Origin: an uncultured Muribaculaceae bacterium
Lineage (GTDB): Bacteria; Bacteroidota; Bacteroidia; Bacteroidales; Muribaculaceae
NCBI GenBank assembly: GCA_910577315.1
Contig: CAJTME010000003.1
Coordinates: 1-64,000, forward strand
Direction of reading: 5' to 3'
Length of the DNA stretch: 64,000 bases
Shown here: one piece after another, positions 50,048 to 58,989 of the stretch
Position numbering within the stretch: position 1 is the stretch's first letter
Layout of the letters: each line of letters begins with the position of its first letter
The notes under the pieces: model-generated
Database searches by the model: none
What the model was told of the DNA's origin: nothing
Seen by the model: only the letters and a program-made list of their open reading frames with translations
Translations under genes and position numbers: made by a program

Positions 50048-50653
50048 TAATTTCTGTATTTCGTTATAAAGTTCACGCTTGCGGCGGGGCTGCTTGGTGG
50101 CGTTCATTTGCCGCTGCAGTGATTCAATTTGGCGACGGATTTTTTCGCGCTGTTCAAGTTCGGCAATTTCTTCAGCAAGCGGTTTGATATGGTCGCTGTC
50201 ATCAGCAACATCGCAAAGCGATGTCCCTACAATTTGCCTGACAAAACCCTCCCATACCTTATCGAGATTGATCCCGCAGACTGGTAGGGACATGCCTTTG
50301 GCATGTTGCCATGGCGTAGTGTGCAGTTTTGAATAGTGTACGGCGAGCATTGACTCATCCTCGTAGCGCAGAACATAGACAACGTGCTGCGGAATGGCTT
50401 TGGCAAGCAACTCAATGCTTTTGATATCGAAACAGCGCCGCTTCAGTTGCACTTCGACCACGAATATTTCTTTAACCTCGTTGCCGACGGCGATAGCCGG
50501 AACGGTGTGAGGCGAAATCCAATTAACGAAGTCAAGACGAGATACCTCTCCATCGAAACGGTCGCGTTGCGATGGCGTCCAGTCAAACCGCTTAAAAAGC
50601 TGCACTTTTGGAAGCGGTCGTTTGACATCAGTGGTTGGTGGCAGTCCTAACAT
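50039..50653 (-). CDS. DUF4391-domain protein of the restriction operon
   Basis: A 204-residue protein with the DUF4391 pattern: LGLPPTTDVKRPLPKVQLFKRF at the start, then VEVQLKRR (about residue 68) and QHVVYVLRYEDESMLAVHYS (about residue 90), and a C-terminal coiled-coil-like helix (AEEIAELEQREKIRRQIESLQRQM). DUF4391 genes are found beside type III-like Mod/Res genes and SNF2 helicases; what they do is not established. It overlaps the upstream gene by 26 bases and thus is co-translated. Confidence 0.85.
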   Translation of the reverse strand: MLGLPPTTDVKRPLPKVQLFKRFDWTPSQRDRFDGEVSRLDFVNWISPHTVPAIAVGNEVKEIFVVEVQLKRRCFDIKSIELLAKAIPQHVVYVLRYEDESMLAVHYSKLHTTPWQHAKGMSLPVCGINLDKVWEGFVRQIVGTSLCDVADDSDHIKPLAEEIAELEQREKIRRQIESLQRQMNATKQPRRKRELYNEIQKLII

Positions 50654-51464
50654 CGTGTAATGTATTTATTAGTTGGTCAAACTGCTCTTTTTCAATTTTT
50701 GTATCATTGCAACACTGCAATAGACCAAATAAAATTGAGACAATAAGAGCATAAGCTGCAACTTTATACGAGTTAGCACTCGTCCTATAAGATCTTTTGC
50801 TGACTCTTAATGCTTCATTCGTGGTTAGTAATGTTGAAGCGTTCAATTTCTTTTGCTCAATGAAGCGTCTGTCTTCGAGCGTGTAGAAACCCTCTCTGAC
50901 ATATTCTTCAGCTATTGGTAACGGATAGATAAGATTATAAACTAAATTATCAAGGTCATAAGCAAAGCTATTTGGAATAATTTGGCTATCAATGGTCGAA
51001 GCGTATTCAGAGTCTTTTCCACAATGAAATAGTTGATATTGGAAATCGCCAAATAATGACAGAATACTACTTGAGTCTGTCAATTTCTTATCAATAAATT
51101 GTTTTTTGTCGGGCTCGTATCTGTATTTGTCTCTATCATATAAGATGCGTTCTTTTTCCACATTACTATTGGGCAAAGATAGAAACTTTATAAATTTTCT
51201 TTCTTCGAGTTCTTGAAGAAAGAAAACGAAATCGAGGATTTCAAAATAATTGTTTCGAGTCGCCTCCTCAATTGTTTTTTTAGTTCCGTCACCTAGGGTA
51301 TAAACAAAGACTTGTGGTATGGGTTGCACTTCCCATCTCAAAGCTAAGAATGAGAGATTCTTTCGTAATAATGGCGCAACTTGTAGTTGACGCAAATTAC
51401 CTGTTTGCTTGTATTCTACAAGTTGTTTTATTATTCGGTTTTCTTTTTGGGTAAACAGTCTCAT
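50628..51464 (-). CDS. Protein of unknown function with a C-terminal membrane segment
   Basis: A 278-residue protein, AT-rich in base composition. The N-terminal two-thirds look soluble (RIIKQLVEYKQTGNLRQL; ILDFVFFLQELEERKFIKFL); near residue 235 is one membrane segment (VAAYALIVSILFGLLQCC), leaving a short tail. It lies four bases after the helicase gene and overlaps DUF4391, so it belongs to the operon. I recognise no family. A membrane-tethered member is unusual for a restriction system. Confidence 0.72.
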   Translation of the reverse strand: MRLFTQKENRIIKQLVEYKQTGNLRQLQVAPLLRKNLSFLALRWEVQPIPQVFVYTLGDGTKKTIEEATRNNYFEILDFVFFLQELEERKFIKFLSLPNSNVEKERILYDRDKYRYEPDKKQFIDKKLTDSSSILSLFGDFQYQLFHCGKDSEYASTIDSQIIPNSFAYDLDNLVYNLIYPLPIAEEYVREGFYTLEDRRFIEQKKLNASTLLTTNEALRVSKRSYRTSANSYKVAAYALIVSILFGLLQCCNDTKIEKEQFDQLINTLHDVRTATNH

Positions 51465-51468
51465 ACAC

Positions 51469-54400
51469 TCAGCGAATTATCAGGAAACATATTAACTCAA
51501 AATCATCGAGCCCGCGGACTTCGTTGCCGAAAAGCGAACCGCTGTCGCCGTCGAGGAACGAGAAAAGGTCGGCGGTCTCCTTGACCTTGATAAGTGATGA
51601 GATGGCGTCGCCGAGGAGCCTGGAATACGTGCCCATACGTTGACCGTCGCGAGTCTCGGCGTTGAACTTATGGCAAAGGTCGAGCAGCGGTGTTGCATTG
51701 CCCCGACACAAATGGCGCATTGTGTCAAGCAGAGACTTCGGGTCGAGGTGGTCAATGAATACTGAGTTATCAGTGAGCAGGGAGGAATTAGTAGTGCACT
51801 TCTCACTACTAACTGCTACCTTTTCACTTTTGATATAGACCATATAGAATGGATGAAGCCTGTTCTTGCGGTCGATATTGATTGAGTTGTTGCGATTTTT
51901 GAGGACGAATATTACACCGGGAGGCGTGTCTTTATCGGCAGGTACGATGGCATGAAGCCCCATTGGGGTATGCTCTATATCACCGCCTTGCTTGATGTAT
52001 TCAAGCAGGTCGAGGCGAAATTCATTCAAGCCTAAATCCATAATGGAGACGCCTGTGTTCATTTCCTCAATATCCACAACTTCCTCCTTTAGGCGTTCCA
52101 ACTGGTCTCGGCGATATTTAAGATCGCCTTGCTCGGCATCGGTGAGCGGATTATCATCGCCGGTGGCAGTGAGGACCGACACTTTCATGCGGGCTTCAAC
52201 ACGGCCCTTGAGGTCGATGTATTCATCTAAGTCCATATCGGGCCAATAATTCACGAGTTGGATTACGGCGTTGCGCGAGCCAATACGGTCGATACGCCCG
52301 AAGCGTTGGATTATACGGACCGGATTCCAGTGTATATCGTAATTGATGAGATAGTCGCAGTCCTGAAGATTCTGACCTTCGGAAATGCAGTCGGTAGCGA
52401 TAAGCACATCAATTTCCTCCTGAAGATTGGGATAGACGGAATCCTTTTCTTTCGATATAGGCGAAAAAAGAGTGAGGACTTTATTGAAGTCCATTTTTTC
52501 ACGCGTCTTGATTGTGCAACGCGCTTCGACATCGCCGGAGATAAGGGCTGTGTTAAGCCCGGTGCGTTCCTTTATGAGCGGCGCAATATTCTCGTAGAGA
52601 TATTGAGCCGTGTCGGAAAATGCTGTGAAGATTATAATTTTCTTGTTGCCGGGATTGATAGGGTTGGCGAACTTCGAGCGAATATCGTCTATGAGCAACT
52701 GAAGTTTGCTGTCATGCTTTGGTGTAATATCTTCAAGCATGAACAGCAGTGTGCGGAGATTATCGAGGTCTTTGGCGAGATATTCACGCCACTGCACATA
52801 GTCCATGTCGGCAAGGTCAATCTTTGTTTTCTTGCCGCCGATAAAGACCGAGTCTTCACGTTCGTCGAAGTCAAGATTGGAGTCAAAGTCATAATCATTG
52901 ACCGTTGAGTGACCACCATTGGCGGCAAGCCTATCTATTGCCTCAACAGTTGTCTGAATGAAAACCTTAATGCGTGTCAGCGTCAAACGGAACGAGTTGA
53001 CCGAACTTTCAAGGCGTTTGAGCAGGTTGATACTCATGAGTTGGCGGATACCTCGTTCACGGCCTGAACGGGAGAGATTTCCGAACGAACCATCCGTCTT
53101 TGTGTCGAGATACTTTTCAAGTTTGCTCGGCAAAATAAAGTCGGAGGGAGTATAGATGGCAAGATTCAGTTCGGTGACGCTGACAAAGATGTCGTTGAAC
53201 GATACGGCTGTCGGCAAGTCGGTAAGTTTGGGCGAACGAGAGATTGGCTTCAATCGTTTCGGGAACTTGCCGATGTCGGTGGTATCGTAATATTGTTCGA
53301 TGTGTTTTCGGCTGCGGGCGATGGTAACGCTGTCGAGCACTTCAAAGAAGTCAAAGCTCAGGAGCGAGAGCAGATTTTTTGTGGAACGTTCTTCCGGAGG
53401 CATTTTTGACCAACGGTTGAAAGCCGACTGTGCGTCACGAAATATTTTGTCAATGGATGACGTGGTGTTGAGCAGCGCATCCATTCGCTCCGAGTCACCC
53501 TCGTAGGCAAGCTGCAACTGATTACGAAGGTCGTTGAATCGGTTGTTGACAGGCGTGGCCGACAACATCAACACCTTAGTCTTGACCCCTGCACGGATAA
53601 CCTTGTTCATCAGTTGGAGATAGCGGTTCTCGCGCGGGTTCTCGTCGTTCTCGTCGGTAGTTACTTTGCCACCGTTGCGGAAATTATGGCTTTCGTCAAT
53701 TACGACAAGGTCGTAGTTGCCCCAGTTGATATGCTCGAGGTCGAGGCCGTTGCTTTGCCCGGACTGTCGCGAAAGGTCTGTGTGATAAAGAATATCGTAA
53801 CGCAAGCGGTCGGCAACAAGTGGATTGTTGAGATAATTGCTGCGATATGTGACCCAGTTTTGATGCAACTTTTTGGGACAGAGTACGAGTACCGACTTGT
53901 TACGATTCTCGTAATACTTGATTACGGAAAGCGCGGTGAACGTCTTGCCGAGGCCCACGGAGTCGGCAAGGATGCAGCCGTTATACTTTTCGAGTTTGTT
54001 TATGATTGCGAGTGCCGCGTCACGCTGGAAGTTGTAGAGCTTGTTCCAGATTACGCTCGATTTGAAGCCGGTGGCTTCGTTGGGCAGAACGTCCTCTGAA
54101 ATATCTTCAAGGAACTCATTGAATATATTATATAGCGTAACGAAGTAGATAAATTCCGGCGCGTTCTCCTTGTAGGCGTTGGTGATGTTGTCGAGTACCT
54201 GTTCGGTTACCACCTGTAATTTTTCGCCATCGTGCCACACTTGATTGAAAAGATTCAGGTAGAACTGCGACATCGGAGCATCCGTGCGTTGAACGAACTG
54301 ATAGGCATTATTACCTCGTTCACAGCCAAGGTCAACAGTTGTAAATCCTGTTATGGGCATATAATTGACATCATCGACATTGATGAAGCCCATCATATTT

Positions 54401-54762
54401 TCATTGGTGCGGTTTGACTTGAAACACGCCTTTTGCCGAATCCATTCGGCACACTCCTTTGCGACGGCTTTGAGAGACAGCTCATTGCGAAGCTTGATCT
54501 CAAACTCCGAACCAAATAAATCGCGCTCACGGTTAAGACGTGGTATGTAAAATTCTCGACGTTGCTTGTCGGCTTTCTCTGTGGTAAACGAGGGCGAAGT
54601 AAAGATAAAACGCAACTCATCTATTTCTTTCAGTTGCTCCTTGAGTTCCTGAAAGGCATAAATCGAAAAACTTGCAGCCGCTATCGACACACGACTGCCT
54701 GATTTGATGGTAGCCACCAAGTCATCGCGTAAGGTTTGATTTATGTTGTCAATGAGTTGCAC
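51469..54762 (-). CDS. SNF2-type helicase of the restriction operon
   Basis: A 1097-residue SF2 helicase. Its first 250 residues resemble the PLD-like N-terminal region of such helicases but have no visible HxK catalytic motif. Helicase motifs: ILADSVGLGKTFTALSV (Walker A, about 265-280), LVVIDESHNFRN (DESH, about 353), LMLSATPVNN (III), then IIIFTAFSDTAQYL, LIATDCISEGQNLQDCDYLINYDIHWNPVRIIQRFGRIDRIGS (V, VI; about 785-830). The start is a GTG, since no ATG is available in frame. Residues about 976-1000 are a repeat-derived insert shared with Mod. It would be the first gene of the operon. Confidence 0.9.
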   Translation of the reverse strand: MQLIDNINQTLRDDLVATIKSGSRVSIAAASFSIYAFQELKEQLKEIDELRFIFTSPSFTTEKADKQRREFYIPRLNRERDLFGSEFEIKLRNELSLKAVAKECAEWIRQKACFKSNRTNENMMGFINVDDVNYMPITGFTTVDLGCERGNNAYQFVQRTDAPMSQFYLNLFNQVWHDGEKLQVVTEQVLDNITNAYKENAPEFIYFVTLYNIFNEFLEDISEDVLPNEATGFKSSVIWNKLYNFQRDAALAIINKLEKYNGCILADSVGLGKTFTALSVIKYYENRNKSVLVLCPKKLHQNWVTYRSNYLNNPLVADRLRYDILYHTDLSRQSGQSNGLDLEHINWGNYDLVVIDESHNFRNGGKVTTDENDENPRENRYLQLMNKVIRAGVKTKVLMLSATPVNNRFNDLRNQLQLAYEGDSERMDALLNTTSSIDKIFRDAQSAFNRWSKMPPEERSTKNLLSLLSFDFFEVLDSVTIARSRKHIEQYYDTTDIGKFPKRLKPISRSPKLTDLPTAVSFNDIFVSVTELNLAIYTPSDFILPSKLEKYLDTKTDGSFGNLSRSGRERGIRQLMSINLLKRLESSVNSFRLTLTRIKVFIQTTVEAIDRLAANGGHSTVNDYDFDSNLDFDEREDSVFIGGKKTKIDLADMDYVQWREYLAKDLDNLRTLLFMLEDITPKHDSKLQLLIDDIRSKFANPINPGNKKIIIFTAFSDTAQYLYENIAPLIKERTGLNTALISGDVEARCTIKTREKMDFNKVLTLFSPISKEKDSVYPNLQEEIDVLIATDCISEGQNLQDCDYLINYDIHWNPVRIIQRFGRIDRIGSRNAVIQLVNYWPDMDLDEYIDLKGRVEARMKVSVLTATGDDNPLTDAEQGDLKYRRDQLERLKEEVVDIEEMNTGVSIMDLGLNEFRLDLLEYIKQGGDIEHTPMGLHAIVPADKDTPPGVIFVLKNRNNSINIDRKNRLHPFYMVYIKSEKVAVSSEKCTTNSSLLTDNSVFIDHLDPKSLLDTMRHLCRGNATPLLDLCHKFNAETRDGQRMGTYSRLLGDAISSLIKVKETADLFSFLDGDSGSLFGNEVRGLDDFELICFLIIR
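51763..51835. repeat. Palindromic repeat inside the helicase gene (family D)
   Basis: A perfect 9-bp stem (51788-51796 with 51804-51812, 7-base loop) lies in a Ser/Asn-coding stretch (SEKVAVSSEK.. NSSLLTDNS) that matches the insert in Mod (SEKGVVSSDS.. NSSLLTNNS) in both DNA and protein. The frame stays open. Confidence 0.75.
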
Positions 54763-55387
54763 GTCGGGGCACTCGCTATCACAGCCATTGACTCCGAAAT
54801 GGCATAATTAAATTGGTTTGGGCAAAAAGAAAAGCGAGGAGTCCTTATCGTTACTCATCTCGCTCTTTCAAAGCCTTTCCACGTGCTTTATCATGCCAAG
54901 GACAAGCAACAGACTCCACGCTGTATATGCAGATACCCCAAACCCATTCCAAGCAGTGCTTGAAATGAGCCCGGATAGGTACATACATACCCGTGGCGTC
55001 TATTGCAGCTATGTCATGTGGCACGATTTTCAAATTGTGGAAAGTTCTGAAAGAGCCAAAGACAAAGCGTCAATACACGCTTTTCTTAAATATGTCGTGA
55101 TTTCCCGCATCCCGTAGCGATAGGCTCCTCTGAGCTACGCTCCCGGCGCGTGAAAGTCTAAATGCAAAATTACAATAAATTTTTGATGTGACAATCGAAA
55201 TTGGTGCGGAACGTTCGGGTTTTCATGAAATCTTTGAACGGCCATGGTTGGTAATCCGCGATAAATGATTAATTTTGCGGAAGAATATCTATCCATGAAA
55301 GGCTGTCGTGACTTCGCCTTTGGCGGGGGCGGACGGCTGTCGCCGGTAAAGCGGCGCATAATATAAACCATATTCCAAGGCCTATAC
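54763..55387. other. Gap of 625 bases between the restriction operon and the GH97 gene
   Basis: No convincing gene. Short open frames exist on both strands (54891-55117 plus, 54851-55033 minus); neither resembles a family and they overlap each other. A small inverted repeat (CGTAGC at 55113-55118 with GCTACG at 55134-55139) follows. Near 55248-55277 the GH97 promoter begins. No direct repeat of the tRNA-Ala end was found, so no attachment site is supported here. Confidence 0.6.
55248..55277 (+). promoter_or_regulatory. Promoter of the GH97 gene
   Basis: TTG (55248-55250), 19 bases, TAATTTTG (55270-55277). The leader before the ATG is about 105 bases and includes a 23-codon open frame (55295-55366). 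Confidence 0.72.
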
Positions 55388-57487
55388 ATGAAACGGAACT
55401 TTATTGCTTCGGCTCTGCTCGCGGCCGCCTTTTCGGCGGGGGCCGCGGGTATTTCCTCGCCTTCGGGCAATCTTGTGCTCAATGTCAGCGTGAATGATTC
55501 GGGCACTCCAACTTATTCCCTGTCTTACAAGGGCAAGACGCTCGTGGCCGACAGCCGCCTGGGGCTGGTGGCCGACGAGATGGGGTTTGCCGACAATTTC
55601 ACAATCTCGGCCACGGACACCATGACGGTCGACCGCTCGTGGGAACCCGTGTGGGGTGAATATTCGACCGTCCGCGACCATTTCCGCGAGCTGGCCGTGA
55701 CCTTTACCGGCGGCGAGCCGTCGCGCGAGATGACGGTGCGTTTCCGCGTGTTTGACGACGGCCTCGGATTCCGCTATGAGCTTCCGCGCCAGGACAACGC
55801 CAACTACCTCACCCTACGCGACGAGGCCACGGAGTTCAACTTCACCGCCGACCACAAGCTGTTCTGCATCCCCGGGGACTATGACACCGATGAATATCTG
55901 TGGTCTGAAACATCGTTTTCGGGACTGCCCGGCGCGCTCGCGTCATATACGGGCCACACGGAGAGCCAGCGCTCGGGCGGCAACACCATCCAGACGCCCC
56001 TGCTGCTGAAAACCGACGGGCCGGTATACGTGAACCTCCACGAGGCCGCCCTGGACGGCTATCCTGCGATGCTCATCGACGTGGATTCAGACACGTATTC
56101 GATGCGCACCAACCTCGTGCCCGACCGCCTCGGCGTCAGGGCCTACCTGCAACTGCCGTTCAACACCCCCTGGCGCACGCTAATCGTCAGCGACGACGCC
56201 CGCGACATCCTGGCCTCGCAGCTTGTGCTGAACCTCAACGAGCCCTGCAAAATCGAGGACACGTCGTGGATAAAGCCTATGAAGTTCGTGGGCGTGTGGT
56301 GGGAGATGTTCACCGGCAGGGTCAAGTCGTGGGCCTATTCGGACGACTACCGCGCCAAACCCGGCGTGACCGACTACACCAAGATTGAACCCAACGGCCA
56401 CCATCCCGCCAACACCGAGAACGTCAAGCGCTATATCGACTTCGCCGCGGCCCACGGCATCGACGGCGTGCTGGTCGAGGGCTGGAACGAGGGCTGGGAA
56501 GACTGGTGCAGCTACAAGAAAAACCGCCAGTTCCTTTTCGACAAGCCCTACCCCGACTTCGACCTGCCCCTGCTGCGCGACTACGCCGCCTCGAAGGGCG
56601 TGAAGCTCGTCATGCACCACGAGACGGCCGCCAACGCCGTCGACTACGAACGACAGCTGGAACGCGCGTTCCAGTTCATGAAAGACAACAACTACGACGC
56701 GGTCAAGACGGGCTATGTGGGCGCAATCATTCCCCGTTCGGAACACCACACGTCGCAATGGATGGTCGAGCACGTGCGCCACGTGATTGAACGCGCGGCC
56801 GCCTACGGCATCATGGTCGACAGCCACGAGGCGCCCCGCCCCACCGGCCTGTGCCGCACCTATCCCAACTGGCTCGCGCAGGAATCGGCCCGTGGCGGCG
56901 AGTTTGAGTCGATGGGAGGCAACCCGCCGTCTCACACCTGCATCCTGCCCTTCACCCGCCTCAAAGGCGGCCCGATGGACTATACGCCCGGACTGTTCGA
57001 GACGCGCCTAAGCCACTATGGCGAAGGCAAGGACTCGCAGGCCGGAACCACGCTCGCCCGTCAGCTCGCCCTCTACCTCACGATGCCGTCGCCCATGCAG
57101 ATGGCATGCGACCTCCCCGAGAACTACGAGCGTTTCCCCGACGCATTCAAGTTCATCGAGGACGTGCCGGTCGACTGGGCCGACTCGCGCTATCTTGAAG
57201 CCGAGCCCAACCAGTACATCACCGTGGCGCGCCGCGACAAAAATTCGGACGACTGGTATGTCGGCGCCATCACCGACCATAACGCCCGCAAGGCCACCAT
57301 CGACTTCAGCTTCCTGCCCGAGGGCGTGAAGTATCTCGCCACAATTTATGAGGACGCGCCCGATGCCGACTGGAAAGAAAATCCGCAGGCCTACCGCATC
57401 CGCACCGTCACCGTCGATTCGCGCACGCGGCTGAAACAGCCCCTCGCCCCGGGCGGCGGGACAGCCATGCGCATCACCAAAAAGTAA
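55388..57487 (+). CDS. Glycoside hydrolase family 97 enzyme
   Basis: A 699-residue exported enzyme: signal peptide KRNFIASALLAAAFSAGAAG, then an N-terminal beta-supersandwich (to about residue 290), a (beta/alpha)8 barrel starting WWEMFTGRVKSWAY and a C-terminal domain. The barrel has DGVLVEGWNEGWEDW (about 359-373), MHHETAANAVDYE (about 412), YDAVKTGYVG and DSHEAPRPTGLCRTYPNWLAQESARGGEFE, which carry the Glu residues expected for the inverting, calcium-dependent SusB group. Predicted as periplasmic alpha-glucosidase-type. It stands alone, without a susC/susD pair. Confidence 0.92.
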   Translation: MKRNFIASALLAAAFSAGAAGISSPSGNLVLNVSVNDSGTPTYSLSYKGKTLVADSRLGLVADEMGFADNFTISATDTMTVDRSWEPVWGEYSTVRDHFRELAVTFTGGEPSREMTVRFRVFDDGLGFRYELPRQDNANYLTLRDEATEFNFTADHKLFCIPGDYDTDEYLWSETSFSGLPGALASYTGHTESQRSGGNTIQTPLLLKTDGPVYVNLHEAALDGYPAMLIDVDSDTYSMRTNLVPDRLGVRAYLQLPFNTPWRTLIVSDDARDILASQLVLNLNEPCKIEDTSWIKPMKFVGVWWEMFTGRVKSWAYSDDYRAKPGVTDYTKIEPNGHHPANTENVKRYIDFAAAHGIDGVLVEGWNEGWEDWCSYKKNRQFLFDKPYPDFDLPLLRDYAASKGVKLVMHHETAANAVDYERQLERAFQFMKDNNYDAVKTGYVGAIIPRSEHHTSQWMVEHVRHVIERAAAYGIMVDSHEAPRPTGLCRTYPNWLAQESARGGEFESMGGNPPSHTCILPFTRLKGGPMDYTPGLFETRLSHYGEGKDSQAGTTLARQLALYLTMPSPMQMACDLPENYERFPDAFKFIEDVPVDWADSRYLEAEPNQYITVARRDKNSDDWYVGAITDHNARKATIDFSFLPEGVKYLATIYEDAPDADWKENPQAYRIRTVTVDSRTRLKQPLAPGGGTAMRITKK

Positions 57488-57513
57488 CCTGACATTCCCT
57501 CTGGACACATCAC

Positions 57514-57547
57514 TGGCCGGCATTTCACAACGCCGGCCAGTTTTTTG
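57514..57547 (+). terminator. Terminator of the GH97 gene
   Basis: A perfect GC-rich 9-bp stem (57514-57522 with 57533-57541), 10-base loop and six T: a classic intrinsic terminator, 26 bases after the stop. It also faces the end of the LysR gene on the other strand. Confidence 0.9.
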
Positions 57548-57550
57548 ATT

Positions 57551-58453
57551 TCACAGCCAGGAATTGACGCGGTCGCGGACGGCGATTGACGAGCTGAGCA
57601 GCTTGACGAATTCCTGCATCGAGCGCTTGTGGTAGGCGTCGCGCAGGGTGTGGACACATCCGGCCATCTCATTATCGGGAATGTCGAGCGGCACGGCCCG
57701 CACGCCGGTCTCGTTGTGAATCGACGCCTCGGCCAGCACGGTTGCAAGCCGGTTCTGCCTGATGAGCTTCAGCAGGATGTTCACCTCGTTGAGCTCCACG
57801 CGTATCCGCAGGTCGGTGGGATAGCGACGCAGGATGTTTTCAAGGGCGTTCCGGGCCTGGAGACCACGTGCGGGCAGGGCGAGGTCGCTGCCGGCAAGTT
57901 CGGCGAGGGTGATTTTCGATCGGGAGGCCAGGGGGTGCATGTCGCCCACGATGACGGCGAGGTAGTTCTGGAAAAGCACGTGCGAGTCCACGTCGGGTTC
58001 AGGCGCCGTGGGACGGAACGCGAGGGCGAAATCCACCGTGCGGTCGCGCAGCATGTCCATCAGCTCGGCCATCGGGCGGTAGTAGATGTTGAGCTTGACT
58101 TTCGGATATTGTTTCATGAACGTCACCAGCGTTTCGGTGAGGATGGGGCCGAACGAATAGGTCACGCCGATGTTGAGGGTTCCGCAAAGCATCTCGCGCA
58201 GGTCGCCGAGCCGTTCCACACACAGGTCGGCGTCGAGCAGGGTGCGCCGCGCGTAGGGCAGCAGCTCCTCGCCGGCCTCGGTGAGCGATACGCTGTGGCT
58301 GGTGCGGGTGAGCAGCACCGTGTCGAGTTCCTGTTCGAGCTGTTTGATTTGCTGGGACAATGTACTTTGTGTCACGAACAGGCATCGGGCGGCTTCCGAA
58401 AAGTTGAGGGTCTCGGCCACCTTTACGAAATATCTGAGTTGTCGCAATTCCAT
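57551..58453 (-). CDS. LysR-family transcriptional regulator
   Basis: A 300-residue regulator with the LysR winged helix at its N-terminus (MELRQLRYFVKVAETLNFSEAARCLFVTQSTLSQQIKQLEQELDTVL) and a type 2 periplasmic-binding-fold effector domain (NIGVTYSFGPILTETLVTF, about residue 95). Residues VTQSTLSQQIKQLE resemble OxyR-like and CynR-like members, but no ligand can be named. It is 19 bases after the exporter subunit gene and may regulate it. Confidence 0.92.
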   Translation of the reverse strand: MELRQLRYFVKVAETLNFSEAARCLFVTQSTLSQQIKQLEQELDTVLLTRTSHSVSLTEAGEELLPYARRTLLDADLCVERLGDLREMLCGTLNIGVTYSFGPILTETLVTFMKQYPKVKLNIYYRPMAELMDMLRDRTVDFALAFRPTAPEPDVDSHVLFQNYLAVIVGDMHPLASRSKITLAELAGSDLALPARGLQARNALENILRRYPTDLRIRVELNEVNILLKLIRQNRLATVLAEASIHNETGVRAVPLDIPDNEMAGCVHTLRDAYHKRSMQEFVKLLSSSIAVRDRVNSWL

Positions 58454-58472
58454 AATTAGAGATATTTGACGG

Positions 58473-58958
58473 TTAGCGCCGTGTGGCCTGGAATGAAATC
58501 CGTTTGAACATGAAAATGGGGATTATGGCGCCCACGGCCATGCTGAGGAGGATGAAAAACGCCATCATTCCGTTGGAGGCGAAAAGGTAGAAATAATGGT
58601 TGAACGTGGTCTCGCTGGCGCGGAACAGGCACATTGCCAGACCACCGAAGGCCTTGTAGGCGAAAATGCCCGGCACCATCGGCAGCAGCGACGGGAAAAG
58701 ATAGGTCTCGGGGGGCACGTTTGACCGCCCCGAGAAAAACACGGCGAGCAGGCCGATGACGAACGAGGCGAGGGCCGTGGCGACCACAATGTGGATGCCG
58801 CCCCACTCGGGCTGCATGATCACGAACCGCAGGCTGTGGCCGGTGGCGGCAATCAGCGCCGTGAACGGATACGAGCGCCTGGGCGGATTGCTTATGGCCG
58901 AAAAACCGATGGCCGCTATCGCCGAAAATAATGCGTCTTGAAAAATCTGTGCGAGCAT
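58473..58958 (-). CDS. Threonine/serine exporter small subunit (ThrE_2/DUF3815)
   Basis: A 161-residue membrane protein with four or five hydrophobic segments (DALFSAIAAIGFSAI; FIGLLAVFFS is preceded by VATALASFV; LFPSLLPMVPGIFAYKA; GMMAFFILLSMAVGAIIP). The motif PSLLPMVPGIFAYKAFG is typical of the C-terminal half of ThrE. In split systems this half pairs with a DUF1212 protein, which is encoded next to it. Confidence 0.87.
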   Translation of the reverse strand: MLAQIFQDALFSAIAAIGFSAISNPPRRSYPFTALIAATGHSLRFVIMQPEWGGIHIVVATALASFVIGLLAVFFSGRSNVPPETYLFPSLLPMVPGIFAYKAFGGLAMCLFRASETTFNHYFYLFASNGMMAFFILLSMAVGAIIPIFMFKRISFQATRR

Positions 58959-58989
58959 AATGTGAAAATTTAGAGGGCGTTTAATAACG

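Noticed and set aside
43765..54762. Integration of the restriction island at tRNA-Ala
   Set aside because: No copy of the tRNA 3' end was found beyond the island, and no integrase is present; adjacency alone is not enough.
51469..54762. Active phospholipase D-type nuclease at the helicase N-terminus
   Set aside because: The HxKxxxxD motif is not visible in the first 250 residues, so nuclease activity cannot be claimed.
54818..55117. Overlapping short open frames on both strands in the gap after the restriction operon
   Set aside because: Neither shows a family pattern or a good promoter; they overlap each other, so at most one can be real. Left as an unexplained gap.
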